Below are positions 1 to 9,932 of a stretch of DNA of 64,000 nucleotides, in pieces. The stretch lies in NCBI GenBank assembly GCA_963989385.1, contig OZ022512.1, positions 24,635,899 to 24,699,898 of the forward strand. The letters are read 5' to 3'. This stretch comes from Ctena decussata. Its lineage: Eukaryota > Mollusca > Bivalvia > Lucinida > Lucinidae. Numbering within the stretch: position 1 is the stretch's first letter; every line of letters starts with the position of its first letter. A program made the position numbers and the translations under genes. The notes beneath the pieces are model-generated. The model was not told where the DNA came from. It saw only the letters and a list, made by a program, of their open reading frames with translations, and ran no database searches.

Positions 1-151
1 CAGTTGAGAATATTTTGCTAGCACTGTCAAATACATGTACATGTGTATTGGTCCTTTTTCCTGAAGTGAGGTTTTCAGCGCTTCTGCTGTTGTTCCTAGC
101 TTCGAATTTCTCGCATTGATTCTGCGTCTAGCGTAGTAAATTTTCAAATAA

Positions 152-289
152 TTGAGCCGCGACGAGACAAAACCAACAAAGTGGTTGTGCGCCCAGCGGA
201 GACTCAGATCAGCCTTGACATCCGCCCAGTCTGATCAGAGTCTTCGCTGTCCGCATGGAGGTAGCTTGGACCCTTAGCTGCCCTTTAAA
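152..289 (+). repeat. Family A palindromic MITE, left half
   Basis: Left half of the most frequent repeat in the window. The full unit is about 237 bp, begins TTGAGCCGCGACACGA and ends with the reverse complement TCGTGTCGCGGCTCAA, and the two halves are imperfect reverse complements (AGACTCAGATCAGCCTGG near the left, its complement near the right). This copy stops at the central CCCTTTAA. Confidence 0.85.
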
Positions 290-430
290 GTATCCATATT
301 CCTAAAGGTGGTAAAAACATCTAAACTCAAATCATTGTAGAAAGCGGCTAAACATTCACATTTGGTAATAAAATGTGGGTTAATGTGCATATATACTTTA
401 TATCATTTGATTGGTAAAATGCAGAGTTAA

Positions 431-464
<34 letters not shown>

Positions 465-802
465 AAAATAACAAATCGGTCCAAAATTAATCAATTTCCA
501 GTTCTGGTTTCCTGTCTAGCAATGCTATATATGCATAAACATAGGTGTGTTAGTGATTGGGAATCCATTGCTGTACATCGTATTTTTACCATTTTATTCA
601 ACTTAATCAAATCGAAAGTAGGTCATTTTAGTTGCCGACTAAAATGACCCAAATATGTGTTCAAACTCTTCTTATGTGAAACTCAATGATATTTTATTTG
701 TTTAAAACTGGATAATCACGGCCATTTACAATGACAAAACTATAGTGAGAAGCTAGCAGCGATACCTTTCGATAAAATTCTTGATGCTTATAGAGCAATA
801 TA
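290..802. other. Gene-free insertion splitting a family A copy
   Basis: About 510 bp between the left half (ending GCCCTTTAA) and a right half (starting GGCCTTTAA) of family A. It holds a 31-base T run at 433-463 and no credible gene. The shared CCTTTAA on both sides could be a target duplication or simply the palindrome centre. Confidence 0.5.
433..463. repeat. Poly-T tract (31 T)
   Basis: Uninterrupted T run. Read on the minus strand it is a poly-A tail-like tract, compatible with a retroposed insertion, but no body was recognised. Confidence 0.9.
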
Positions 803-915
803 GGGCCTTTAAGCACATAACAAAGAGTCCGATCGGACTTGGCGGATGCCCAGGCTGGTCTGAGTCTACGCTGGGTGCACAACCATTTTGTTGGTTTTCT
901 CGTGTCGCGGCTCAG
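803..915 (+). repeat. Family A palindromic MITE, right half
   Basis: Right half of family A (GGCGGATGCCCAGGCTG, then GTTGGTTTTCTCGTGTCGCG, ending GGCTCA). Together with 152-289 it would reconstitute one complete copy interrupted by 290-802. Confidence 0.8.
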
Positions 916-963
916 TTTTGCTTCCCTTATCCTCTTCTATTTACGGTATCACAGGGATCAAGC

Positions 964-1196
964 CCAGAGGTTATAAAACTTGACTACATTCTCAACTCAA
1001 AATAAAGCACACTGATTGGCTGCTTCCGATCACATGCTCGGAAGCAGCCAATCAGTGTGTTTTATTTAGAGCTTGAGATTAACAAATAAAATAAAGCACA
1101 CTGATTGGCTGCTTCCTAGCACATGCTAAGAAGCAGCCAATCAGTGTGCTTTATTCTGAGTTTGAGATTATTCTCAAGTTTTATAATCTCGAACTC
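964..1196. repeat. Family F foldback MITE, double-hairpin form
   Basis: Outer ends GAGGTTATAAAACTTG and its near reverse complement at the right. Inside are two successive hairpins with the same stem AAAGCACACTGATTGGCTGC, loops gatcacatgctc-like. A single-hairpin copy of the same family is at 36904-37040, so this copy contains the core twice. Confidence 0.85.
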
Positions 1197-1360
1197 TAGT
1201 ATGTCGTTTGTGTGGAATATGGCGGTTTGCTTTGACTACGGTAGGCATGAATTTCTGGTGATTTCACAGCTAACTCTGTGTTAAGCACTATTGAAGGGTT
1301 GGGATAGAATTTCCTGGCTTTTATAGTCACTTCTCAGTTTTTTATTGTTAATTTAAGTAT

Positions 1361-2370
1361 ATAGTATTCCTCAAAATTATTGAGAATTTTTTGCAAAGTG
1401 AAAATTAAGCACTGGTAGTTCACATATCATGTAATACTTAATATCTTTGTTTACTTAGTTAACAACATCCATCTGTTAACTTTTTAGCATACCAGTATTA
1501 CTCATATATTTGAGTCACAAACGTAATCTCCCATTGAATTGTGCCGCCCAGAGATTTTTTGTCCGACTGGAAAAATATGTACCCTTACCAAATAAAATCG
1601 ATATTTGTGGAAAACATAATGACAAATCAGTTGATTTTTCAATGGTTTTCTCATCTAGTGATACGGTGTTGGCGAAAAGCAAATAGAATTTTATGTGAGC
1701 TTGTCAGCTGTAGATGCTGCTGGCATTGAAACGCGTGACTTCATTCCAAAAAAGTGCCCGAAATTGGAGAAAATTGCAATACTGACAGAGGGTATGTTGC
1801 CCTGATTCATTCTTATTCTATACATCTCGACGGAAATGGCACAAAACCATATTTTTGTAAGGCTCAGTAAACATGCTTTTAGGGATATGAGTTTTGACAT
1901 GATTATCTATACATTGCCAAAAATATTCCGTTAAGGTCACTAACAGATCAGATGTTTTGCTGTTTCTGATGCCTTCAGTATTATTCCTATAAAATAACAG
2001 CCAGTCCCTGACTCAGAAACTGGAATCAGTAACATTATACCATGCAGAATATTAAAGGCACCATTTACAAAGTGGATGAAGATGAACAATGGAGAAAAGA
2101 AACTATTTCATATGAAATAGTCTATTTCCAGCAAAGGTGGTATAGCAAAGCATTGTCGAAATCAAGGGACATATTTTTACAGGGGTGTACCCTAGCCCAT
2201 CATTACCTACCATTGACGAAAGAAAATGTATCATATTGCCATTTTTGTATATCAAACTTGAAAAAGAGGTTCCTTTATTGTATTTTACGCATTTAAAATA
2301 TTGCTGAACATGTATGGCTAGCAACTGTGTGCCAAAATGCAATTCTCAATAATTTTGAGGACTACTGTAC
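1361..2370. mobile_element. About 1-kb element with 28-bp terminal inverted repeats
   Basis: The stretch at 1368-1388 (TCCTCAAAATTATTGAGAATT) returns as its reverse complement at 2341-2362, flanked by similar GTA-rich bases on both sides. This looks like the TIR pair of a DNA transposon. The inside is AT-rich with no long ORF. Two short open stretches (about 1680-1791 ending at a GTATGT donor, and 2042-2296) might be degraded coding sequence, but I recognise neither. Confidence 0.6.
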
Positions 2371-2714
2371 TTGCTTCTTCCTTTTTGAGTGACTTAAGGA
2401 TCATCAACAAGGCATGATAACATTCTATGTCAGCTGGAAAGAAGCGTCAAGCTGTTTTTAAAGTAGGGTTCTTCAACAGCGCTTCCTAATCTAGAAATAA
2501 TCGATTTGGTTGGCCTTGGACCCATGACCTCTGAATCATTAGCAAGACCGTTTTTCAAAAGCTCTCTACCAGCAGAACTTGAGTTGAAACCCTCAAGCTA
2601 GTTTATAACAAGCAAAATATGCACATTGACCAGTACAAAGTCAGAGCCTTCCCGCCATCAAAAGATGTAGGATTAGCTTCCTGTAGTTTCTTGAACTAAT
2701 TTGTCGTTCGATCA

Positions 2715-2938
2715 GGGGCAGTGTTTATAAAACGACTTAAATGGTTGCTATGCTGTTGCTAAGACTGAATTTCTATGAAGGAGATTCCCTACAACTATGA
2801 AGTCTGCTCTGGAGGAACAGTCTGAAAAAGCCTGTTGCTCCAGAGCAAATTTCATAGTTGTAGGGTATCTCCTTCATAGAAACTGAGCCACAACAACAGC
2901 ATAGCAATCACTTAAGCCGTTTTATAAATACGACCCCT
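2715..2938. repeat. Family B palindromic MITE, copy 1
   Basis: About 225-bp palindrome: TTTATAAAACGACTTAA..GGTTGCTATGCTGTTG near the left and its complement at the right, folding over a centre with AACAGTCTGAAAAAG. Other copies are at 11565-11790 and 18632-18856. Ends carry GGGGCAGT / GACCCC. Confidence 0.9.
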
Positions 2939-3212
2939 GGGTCCGTGGATGCAGACGTTACTAAGAAATGATACAGTCTGCATTATCAGAAATACTAAAT
3001 AGTCAGCCACTATCAGCTGGCGTAGTTACAAGTTGTTGAAGATCTACCGGAATGGATTCAAGTCAGAAGCAGATTATTGCTAGCTAAGTGTGTGGTTAAT
3101 TACTGGACATGGAGAGACTCAATTAGACCGAGTCTACTGTTTCTTTTGTGCAGTCTTTAAGTGTCTGATACATATGGAAGCGTCCTAGTGACAGGTTAAA
3201 AAAATATTTATC

Positions 3213-3440
3213 TCATACGTATGAGATAGGAAGTCCTACAGAGGACTTAGTAACTCCTACGTAGGACTTAGTAACTCCTACGTAGGACTTAGTAACTCCT
3301 ACGTAGGACTTACTAACTCCTACGTAGGACTTACTAACTCCTACGTAGGACTTACTAACTAATACGTAGGAGTTACTAACTCCTACGTATGAGATAATAA
3401 GTCCTACGTAGGACTTAGCTGTTTCATACGTAAGAGATAT
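3213..3440. repeat. 21-bp palindromic tandem array, left arm (about 11 units)
   Basis: Unit consensus ctCCTACGTAGGActtagtaa, with the 12-bp perfect palindrome TCCTACGTAGGA in most units. End units drift to CATACGTATGAGATA. Confidence 0.95.
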
Positions 3441-3936
3441 TTAACTTGTATTTTATGTGTATCTGTGCTCAAATTACTTCCGCTTCAAATAATGTTATTT
3501 ATATAACAAAGTTCATAAATTCGAAACATATCATTTATTAATCTGCATCTCAATTACGGGAAAACTGTATTATGGTTATCTCCATTCTAATGCAACTTTA
3601 TTTTTTGGATAATGCTTTTAAGTATCTGATAAAATGAAGTCACAATTGCATTGTTACATATTGCAACAGTCTTATTTTCTATCAATGGAGAATAAAAAAA
3701 AAGCTACATTTTCTAATCATCATAAAGCATCTTCTCAATAGCGAGATTACCGATGCATGAGGAATAGATTAAGAAATACTTGATCAAATCGCTTTCATGT
3801 AACAGCGTAAGGTTATCCAGCTTTGTATCAATACAAACAGCTTATTGTTATATATTGTGAAAAGTAAATATTTGATCCGCGGAATATGCAGCACTCTGAA
3901 CGAATATTTCTTGTCTTGTCTGAGATCAAAAAACGA

Positions 3937-4164
3937 TTGGGCCGCGACACAAGAAAACCAACAAAGTGGTTGTACACCCAGTGCAGACTCAGATCAGCCT
4001 AGCCTGATCAGAGACTTCGCTGTCCGCATGCAGATAGCTTAGACCCTTAGCTACCCTTAATGCGCTTAGTGAAGGTTCTGATCAGACTGGGTTGATGTCT
4101 AGGCGCATCTGAGTCTGTGCTGTTTGCACAACCGCTTGTTGGTTTTCTCGTGTCGCAGCTCAAA
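3937..4164 (+). repeat. Family A palindromic MITE, full copy
   Basis: Complete copy from TTGGGCCGCGACAC to GTGTCGCAGCTCAAA, located inside the inverted-repeat element 3174-5140. Confidence 0.9.
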
Positions 4165-4323
4165 TTATTAACGTTATTATGACGTTGTTAAAGACTGGCC
4201 ACACGTCCTAGAGTAACAGGTTTTGAAGCAGATAAATTAATGTAAAGAAAAAAGATAGGCAATGATCAGGAATTAATACAATCAAATCCCACATTCTGCC
4301 CTAAAAACCAATAGGGATAGAAG

Positions 4324-4424
4324 CACACACACACACACACACACACACACCAACGCACGCACGCACGCACACACACACGGAAAAATTGACAAAAGTTCAC
4401 GAACACACACACACACACACACAC
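4324..4424. repeat. (AC)n / (ACGC)n microsatellite
   Basis: Two AC runs separated by ACGC repeats and a short spacer; the segment GGAAAAATTGACA(A/C)AAGTTCAC is repeated after each run. Confidence 0.95.
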
Positions 4425-4708
4425 AAGGAAAAATTGACACAAGTTCACAAACTACATTTTGTCAAAGGACTACAGCATTTACACTAACTCTCCGAAAGTA
4501 GGTGACTCAAGGCAAGCTACAAATCTATCTAAGATCTATGCCAGATCTGGATGTGTCAAACAACGTTCAAACAACGTCATATCGACGTCGATGCAAAGTG
4601 ATTATGTTGCAAACATGTTTAAACGACGTATTTTCAACCTTATACGCCTGCTGAGTACATACTGTAGCAGTTTCTGGCTTTCTTATGACTATTTCTTTCT
4701 GTTATATT

Positions 4709-5100
4709 ATCTCCTACGTAGGACTTACTAAGTCCTACGTAGGACTTACTAAGTCCTACGTAGGAGATAGTAAGTCCTACGTAGGACTTATTATCTCCTA
4801 CGTAGGAGTTACTAAGTCCTACGTAGGTGTTACAAAGTCCTACGTAGGACTTAGTAAGTCCTACGTAGGAGTTAGTAAGTCCTACGTAGGAGATAGTAAG
4901 TCCTACGTAGGACTTATGATATCCTACGTAGGGGTTAGTAAGTCCTACGTAGGTGTTAATAAGTCCTACGTAGGACTTATTATCTCCTACGTAGGAGTAA
5001 GTAAGTCCTACGTAGGAGTTAATATGTCCTACGTAGGAGTTAGTAAGTCCTACGTAGGAGTTACTAAGTCCTACGTAGGACTTCCTATCTCCTACGTATT
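4709..5100. repeat. 21-bp palindromic tandem array, right arm (about 19 units)
   Basis: Same unit as the left array in the opposite element orientation. Because 21 is divisible by 3, one frame stays open for the whole array and would read a heptapeptide repeat (SYVGxxK). The ORF starts in unrelated sequence and has no independent support, so I treat it as a by-product of the repeat. Confidence 0.95.
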
Positions 5101-5142
5101 AGATAAATATTTTTTTAACCTGTCACTAGGACGCTTCCATAG

Positions 5143-5639
5143 ATACATGTAAACAGAAACAAGGGCGAGGGTTGGTCGATCACAAACCAGTTAAGTCCAC
5201 CAGCAGTGTCGTTGCTGGCCGGTCCATGGTTCTTCTTGATTTTTTACATATATCAAGGGCAACAACCTACGTCATCCGACGTGTCACTAATTGATCAAAT
5301 AACACCTACTCGGACAATCCTGTATTCGGAATAGACCAACGAATCCCTTTATGTTGATAACTTTTCGAGAAAAGACTGCATGCATTAAATGCAACTGAAA
5401 AGGGCAATATTTCAACATAAAAGTGATTCCATAAAATGTTGTAGAATTCGCAAATACTTTGACTAATTCCATCTTAATATAGGTTGAAGCATATTTGGTC
5501 AAACTGTTTGCAAAATTAACTGAATGTCAGAATCTGACTTCCATGTAGTAAGATTGTCCTTTTATTGCCATACTTTGTAACATCAAAAATAGAAAATAGG
5601 TACAAAAAGATGTTCAATGTTTTCTCTTATGATTTTTTC
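5143..5639. other. Gene-free stretch
   Basis: AT-rich sequence with short ORFs only; no repeat family or gene recognised. Confidence 0.6.
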
Positions 5640-5930
5640 TTCTTTACCTGGTTGTTGTTTTTGTTGGTCTGTCATTTGGGTTGTGATTGCCTTGATTGGG
5701 TTGGACAACTAAGTGCCCGATGAACCAAGGTAGAACCAAGTTGGGGTTCTTCATGGTTGTTTTATGTGCTGTTGTGCTGTTTGATGCTTTGTCTGTTATC
5801 GGTAACCACCTACATGAGAGATTGTTGTTCATCTGCCTGCCGCTGATGATGTCTTTGGTGGTGTCTAATTTTGAATTGTCTTTTCCCACATGGTGTCTTA
5901 GGTGTGGTTTGGGATTGAATTGTGTCAGTT
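5640..5930 (+). repeat. Family H interspersed repeat, left part (interrupted)
   Basis: Related segments occur at 10900-11050 (CTGCCGCTAATGATGTC) and 36357-36497 (CTGCCGCTGCTG..CCCACATGGTGTCTTGGG..ATTGAATTATGTCAGTT). This copy is broken after GTGTCAGTT by the element at 5931-9761; its continuation AGTTCCTGAGAATTTTCC resumes at 9762. Confidence 0.8.
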
Positions 5931-6386
5931 GGCACGAGACCACAATTAGTTTTACTATATAGTTTAATTATCCATCCTTCCATGAAACTTTTTTCACAAC
6001 ACTTCAGGCACTTTTAACTCTCTTTTCCTCAAGTCTCTGAGGCATGACAAACACTTTTCAAACAGTTTAAACAGGAATAAACCAGCTTGTTTTTCTGCTG
6101 TTTTTACGGTAAACATTGACCCGTCAACTTATGAGACAAACTGCCGCTGTAGGGGCACCTATGAAGGGTGTGATTCGGTTCCTCTAGTTACCTCCAGTGC
6201 TGGGGATTCTGAACTAATTATACATTTTCAAGAAGCATATCCAAGGCTCTTTTCAGTTTGCTATAGCAAGCAGGATATTCAGTCAAACTGGCCTTCTTAG
6301 AAACCAATGAACCAGGGAACTATTTGTGCGAAAGTATATCCTGAAAGTGTTCAACCAATCAAGGGAAATAATTGTGGACTGATTCC
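5931..6386. repeat. 456-bp direct terminal repeat, left
   Basis: Starts GGCACGAGACCACAATTAG and ends GTGGACTGATTCC. Contains a TATA-like TTTACTATATAGTTT near its left end. Differs from the right copy only at three substitutions (ga/gg in CTCTGAGG, t/c in TTGTTTTTC, c/g in CCAATCAAGG). Confidence 0.95.
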
Positions 6387-7148
6387 TATCAGACCCTCAT
6401 TTGGCATTAAAATTCAAAACTTTGCCTTTTAATCTATTTCTATACCTTTCTAGAACTTGTTCTGGTAGTATGAGGTCAGTTACTTAAACTGTAGAAATCT
6501 GACAGACATTTAAACAGATATACTAGAAGTCCGATATTCGCACCTTGTGGAACACCACATTTTGACAAACAATTTGGTAGTTTTTTTGCTATAACTTCCT
6601 TATTTGTTGATATTTTTTCATGAAGTAAACTTTTCCTAAGTCATTAGGAACGTTTCTATCTATCTGTACCAAAATAAATGAGAAAAAAATAATTCTTGCA
6701 TGTCTATAGTAAAATTTAGTCAAATTTTAAAGAATTTAAAAAACAATTAAATTCTATAATTAAAATTTGAAAATGAAAATGAATCCTAAAACTACTGAAT
6801 TTTAGCCCTCATAGCTTTCATACCAATGCTAAAGAAGATGAGAGGCACTTCAAGTCCTGTGTTTATCAGCCTTGAGATTAAGAAGCAAACAACTGTCACT
6901 AGTGCCAGTAAAGTGTCACTGAAGAGTCAACAGAATACACGAACGCACCTGCATATAGGTATACACAAGAATGTCATCTGTGACAGGATAAAAAAGCCAT
7001 GACTACTTGTATATTGTCAGATGTAGAATTACATATCTCTAAGAAGTTGACAGCACTCAAGAAAGGTATAAATAATTCAGAAGTCCAATTTTTCCCCATT
7101 CGAAATTGTTATCAGGCCAATTTTAGTGACGGAATGTTTCCCGGATGA

Positions 7149-7892
7149 ACACGCGAACAGAGAAAAGAGGCCCAGAAAGTTCTGGGTCAGGATATAAAAG
7201 CAAGATGCAGCTTAATTCTTAAGGAACTCATGAAAGATCATGCCGGTAACATGGCTGCCTTTATGCGGATCTTACCTAAAGTTCTGGAATCGACGCTGTC
7301 ACGTTATGATGGGGACTGTTCCAAATGTGCGAACAATTCTGTTGTGTGCCATAGTGGTGTTACGAATAACTGGTGGAATCGCTCCATGTTTCTGTCATCT
7401 AACAGGATCCATAACCTAAACATGAATGAAAATGACAAGGTTTTACTATTAGAAATACTGAAAATGAAGTTAAGTGTTGCTTCTGTGGAACAAATGAAAC
7501 TATACACTGATACTCAGACATGTGAAGCAGTTAACCGTGCTCTAAGTGTTTTACTCCCAAAGAATGTCAATTTCTCTGCCACAATGGAAGGACGGGGTTC
7601 TTCAGCAATTCACAGGGTCAATAATGATCCAGGAACTTCTGCTATTAAGAAATGTGAATATTCTGGAATTGAACTTTCATCTCGTACAATGCGTGCTCTG
7701 AGCGCAGCAGACAGGGATTCGGACTACCACAGAAACTATTCGAAGAGATCGGAAGTTGTTAAACATAACCTTGTGGTGAACAGTAAGAGAATTCAAGCTC
7801 ATTCTGAGTATAAGCAAAGTACCAAAGTTAAATCAGACTACAGAAAAGGACAGCTTGATCATATTCCATCTAACCATTGCTCATGGAACTGA
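7149..7892 (+). pseudogene. Transposase-like protein, C-terminal fragment
   Basis: The open frame runs from just after a stop at 7146 to TGA at 7890; the first ATG is at 7230 (220 residues), but coding character begins upstream (EAQKVLGQDIKARC precedes the ATG), so that ATG is not a natural start. A different frame immediately upstream reads VTECFPDEHANRE, which suggests a frameshift near 7148. Visible motifs: CSKCANNSVVCHSG (Cys/His cluster), NNWWNRS, then TCEAVNRALSVLLPKN followed by a short R-rich motif and IHRVNND, and a basic tail. I associate this Cys cluster plus 'EAVNR..LPKN' arrangement with the C-terminal part of Mutator-like DDE transposases of molluscs and cnidarians; this is recognition, not a search. 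The catalytic region is absent. It lies inside the 3.8-kb direct-repeat element and converges with the endonuclease ORF. Confidence 0.5.
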
Positions 7893-8642
7893 TCAGAAGT
7901 GACTTTAGCAACAGCTTAAAGTGTTGTTTGCTTTCCTATTATTCTGTTCTGTTATGTTTGATGAGAATTTGGAGATACTGATGAATTTAGTAAAAGAATT
8001 TGGCACTCAGTTTGGCACCAAATTCTTTTTCTAAATTCTTTCTGAACATTCACCAAATTCTTTTACCAAATTCTTTTCTGAAATTTTTTGTGAATGAATG
8101 GATATAAATCGGTTTACGTGCTTGCCTGTTTCTCCTTTTGTCTTTGGCTGGACGTTAGATATCAAATGTTCGCATTAGATAAGTAATAAAAATTAATCGA
8201 AACCTTTGGTAGTGTTGTTACTTAGAATCCAGATTTAATTATGTTTCCAAAATGTATCCAACCGAGTACAGTAATTAGACCCAAAATTCTGAGCTGGAAG
8301 TACCACAACCAAAAGTGCAGACCCAGATCAGCCTGCTTCTTTACGAGCAATCTGATCAGGATCTGCCATTTTACTAAGCCATTTTATAGCTTTAAGAAAG
8401 ACCAGCTTCCAACCACTTTTAGGACAATTACTGTAACTGGTCAAGATACAGATCCCAGGTTATGGGTCCTAGGTTCAGATATGGATTCCACACCATAAGG
8501 TGGCTTCCTCTTCCCAGACAAGACAGTGGCACTATATGCCACACAAATTCCAAGACGACGACTTGTGTACCCTAAAGGCTGATCTGGATCTACACTGTTT
8601 GCAAAGGTTTACACACGAGTGTACAGATTACTGTATACCTTT
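7893..8642. other. Non-coding spacer between convergent ORFs
   Basis: Holds clustered direct and inverted copies of CCAAATTCTTTT (7995-8080) and, at 8310-8370 and 8578-8612, pieces of an interspersed repeat (CAGATCAGCCTGC..CTGATCAGGATCTGC). No gene seen. Confidence 0.6.
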
Positions 8643-9112
8643 TTATAACTTAAGGTGCAATAAACACAGCGGATGTTCCCCATGACTCTGACATTTGCCA
8701 CGGTTGACACACTTGATTCGCTCACAGTTGAGTTCATGGGGCTCGGCCGACAAATGGTCTGACCGTATACACAAGGCATTGTGACAGAGGTGGCTTATAT
8801 CTCTGTCACCAATATCCAAATGCCTTGTGAAAACCATGAAACCCAATCTGTGAGCTGTGGTACATCTCCACTGTCCAGTTACTGGGCACTTGTATTTCAC
8901 AGCGCCATAACCATTTTTCTGCACTTTCCGCGCCCATAGCAAGCATTCTCCATTCTCCGCCCGAGCGCTATGTTCCACAAACAGATTCTGGTATTTTTCA
9001 TAAAAGCCCTCCATACTGACTTCTCAGAATGAGGCAACCAACACAGACAAGTGTAGGAATACCTTATGGCCTCTAAATCCAGACTGCATTCAAGTTCTAT
9101 TAGGGATCCCAT
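8643..9112 (-). pseudogene. I-PpoI-like His-Me finger (zinc-binding) homing endonuclease
   Basis: The main frame (9014-8643, 123 residues) carries the zinc-binding / His-Me motif set of the I-PpoI family: C-LLWAR near residue 24, GYGAVKYKCPV, a TAHRLGFM helix, then ISHLCHNALC (residue about 93, metal-site His), DHL, AEPHELN (catalytic-type Asn) and a C-terminal Cys cluster CVNRGKCQSHGEHPLC. Such enzymes cut DNA using one Mg ion held by the Asn. The 123-residue frame starts at an ATG just after a stop (9026-9024). Directly upstream, another frame (9112 to about 9020) reads MGSLIELECSLDLEAIRYS and ends in LPHSE, exactly where the main frame picks up with EVSMEGF. This points to a single frameshift in a longer, about 153-residue protein, although the short start could be used. 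It is the minus-strand cargo of the direct-repeat element. Confidence 0.75.
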
Positions 9113-9305
9113 GTCAATATTGGCCCATTTTAACGGTTCTCACTTAAAAGTCCAATTTATTCAAAAAATTAAAATAAAATACTCACTGCCTGTAGAACGC
9201 CTTTAAATGTAGGAGAAATTCTGTCTCTGTGCCGAATCCTAGGGCTGTATCAGCGAAAATGACCTCGCAAACTGAAAGTATAAACAATTACCCCACCCTA
9301 TATCA

Positions 9306-9761
9306 GGCACGAGACCACAATTAGTTTTACTATATAGTTTAATTATCCATCCTTCCATGAAACTTTTTTCACAACACTTCAGGCACTTTTAACTCTCTTT
9401 TCCTCAAGTCTCTGGGGCATGACAAACACTTTTCAAACAGTTTAAACAGGAATAAACCAGCTTGTCTTTCTGCTGTTTTTACGGTAAACATTGACCCGTC
9501 AACTTATGAGACAAACTGCCGCTGTAGGGGCACCTATGAAGGGTGTGATTCGGTTCCTCTAGTTACCTCCAGTGCTGGGGATTCTGAACTAATTATACAT
9601 TTTCAAGAAGCATATCCAAGGCTCTTTTCAGTTTGCTATAGCAAGCAGGATATTCAGTCAAACTGGCCTTCTTAGAAACCAATGAACCAGGGAACTATTT
9701 GTGCGAAAGTATATCCTGAAAGTGTTCAACCAATGAAGGGAAATAATTGTGGACTGATTCC
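9306..9761. repeat. 456-bp direct terminal repeat, right
   Basis: Same length as the left copy, three substitutions. Followed at 9762 by AGTTCCTGAGAATTTTCC, the second half of the interrupted family H repeat. Confidence 0.95.
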
Positions 9762-9932
9762 AGTTCCTGAGAATTTTCCTACTTGATTTCAAAGTATATC
9801 GTACCCAGCCGATGTTGATGCATTTCCGCGTCCCCGCTCAGTAACCTCTTTCTATATATTGTAACAAATGGTTATTTCAGTTGGACTTGCTGGTGTGAGA
9901 GGAGGGGCAGTAAATTGATGATAACTCTTATA

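Larger units (their letters stand above)
3174..5140. mobile_element. 2-kb element bounded by inverted arms carrying 21-bp palindromic arrays
   Basis: The left edge ATGGAAGCGTCCTAGTGACA followed by GGTTAAAAAAATATTTATCT is repeated as its exact reverse complement at the right edge (5102-5140). Each edge leads into a tandem array of a 21-bp palindromic unit. Between the arrays are 1.27 kb holding a family A copy and an AC microsatellite, and no gene. Architecture resembles foldback elements; bivalve 'pearl'-type non-autonomous elements also carry core tandem arrays, but those lack long inverted ends. Confidence 0.7.
5931..9761. mobile_element. 3.8-kb LTR-like element with direct terminal repeats and target duplication
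   Basis: The element is delimited by two 456-bp direct repeats (5931-6386, 9306-9761) that differ at three positions with no indel. It sits inside a family H repeat: the left flank ends GTCAGTT and the right flank starts AGTTCCTGAG, while an uninterrupted family H copy at 36471-36490 reads GTCAGTTCCTGAGAATTTTC. This gives a 4-bp (AGTT) or 5-bp (CAGTT) target-site duplication. The 2.9-kb interior has a transposase-like fragment on + and a His-Me finger endonuclease ORF on -, facing each other. No reverse transcriptase, gag, integrase, clear primer-binding site or polypurine tract was found, and the repeats do not end in TG..CA. It is either a non-autonomous LTR-retrotransposon derivative carrying foreign sequence, or a less usual element with long direct repeats. 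Confidence 0.8.

Noticed and set aside
411..647. 78-codon ORF starting before the poly-T tract
   Set aside because: It reads a poly-Phe run through 31 T; no other coding character.
4320..4430. CRISPR-like alternation of repeats and spacers in the AC tract
   Set aside because: Simple-sequence microsatellite in a eukaryotic genome; no cas genes or spacer diversity.
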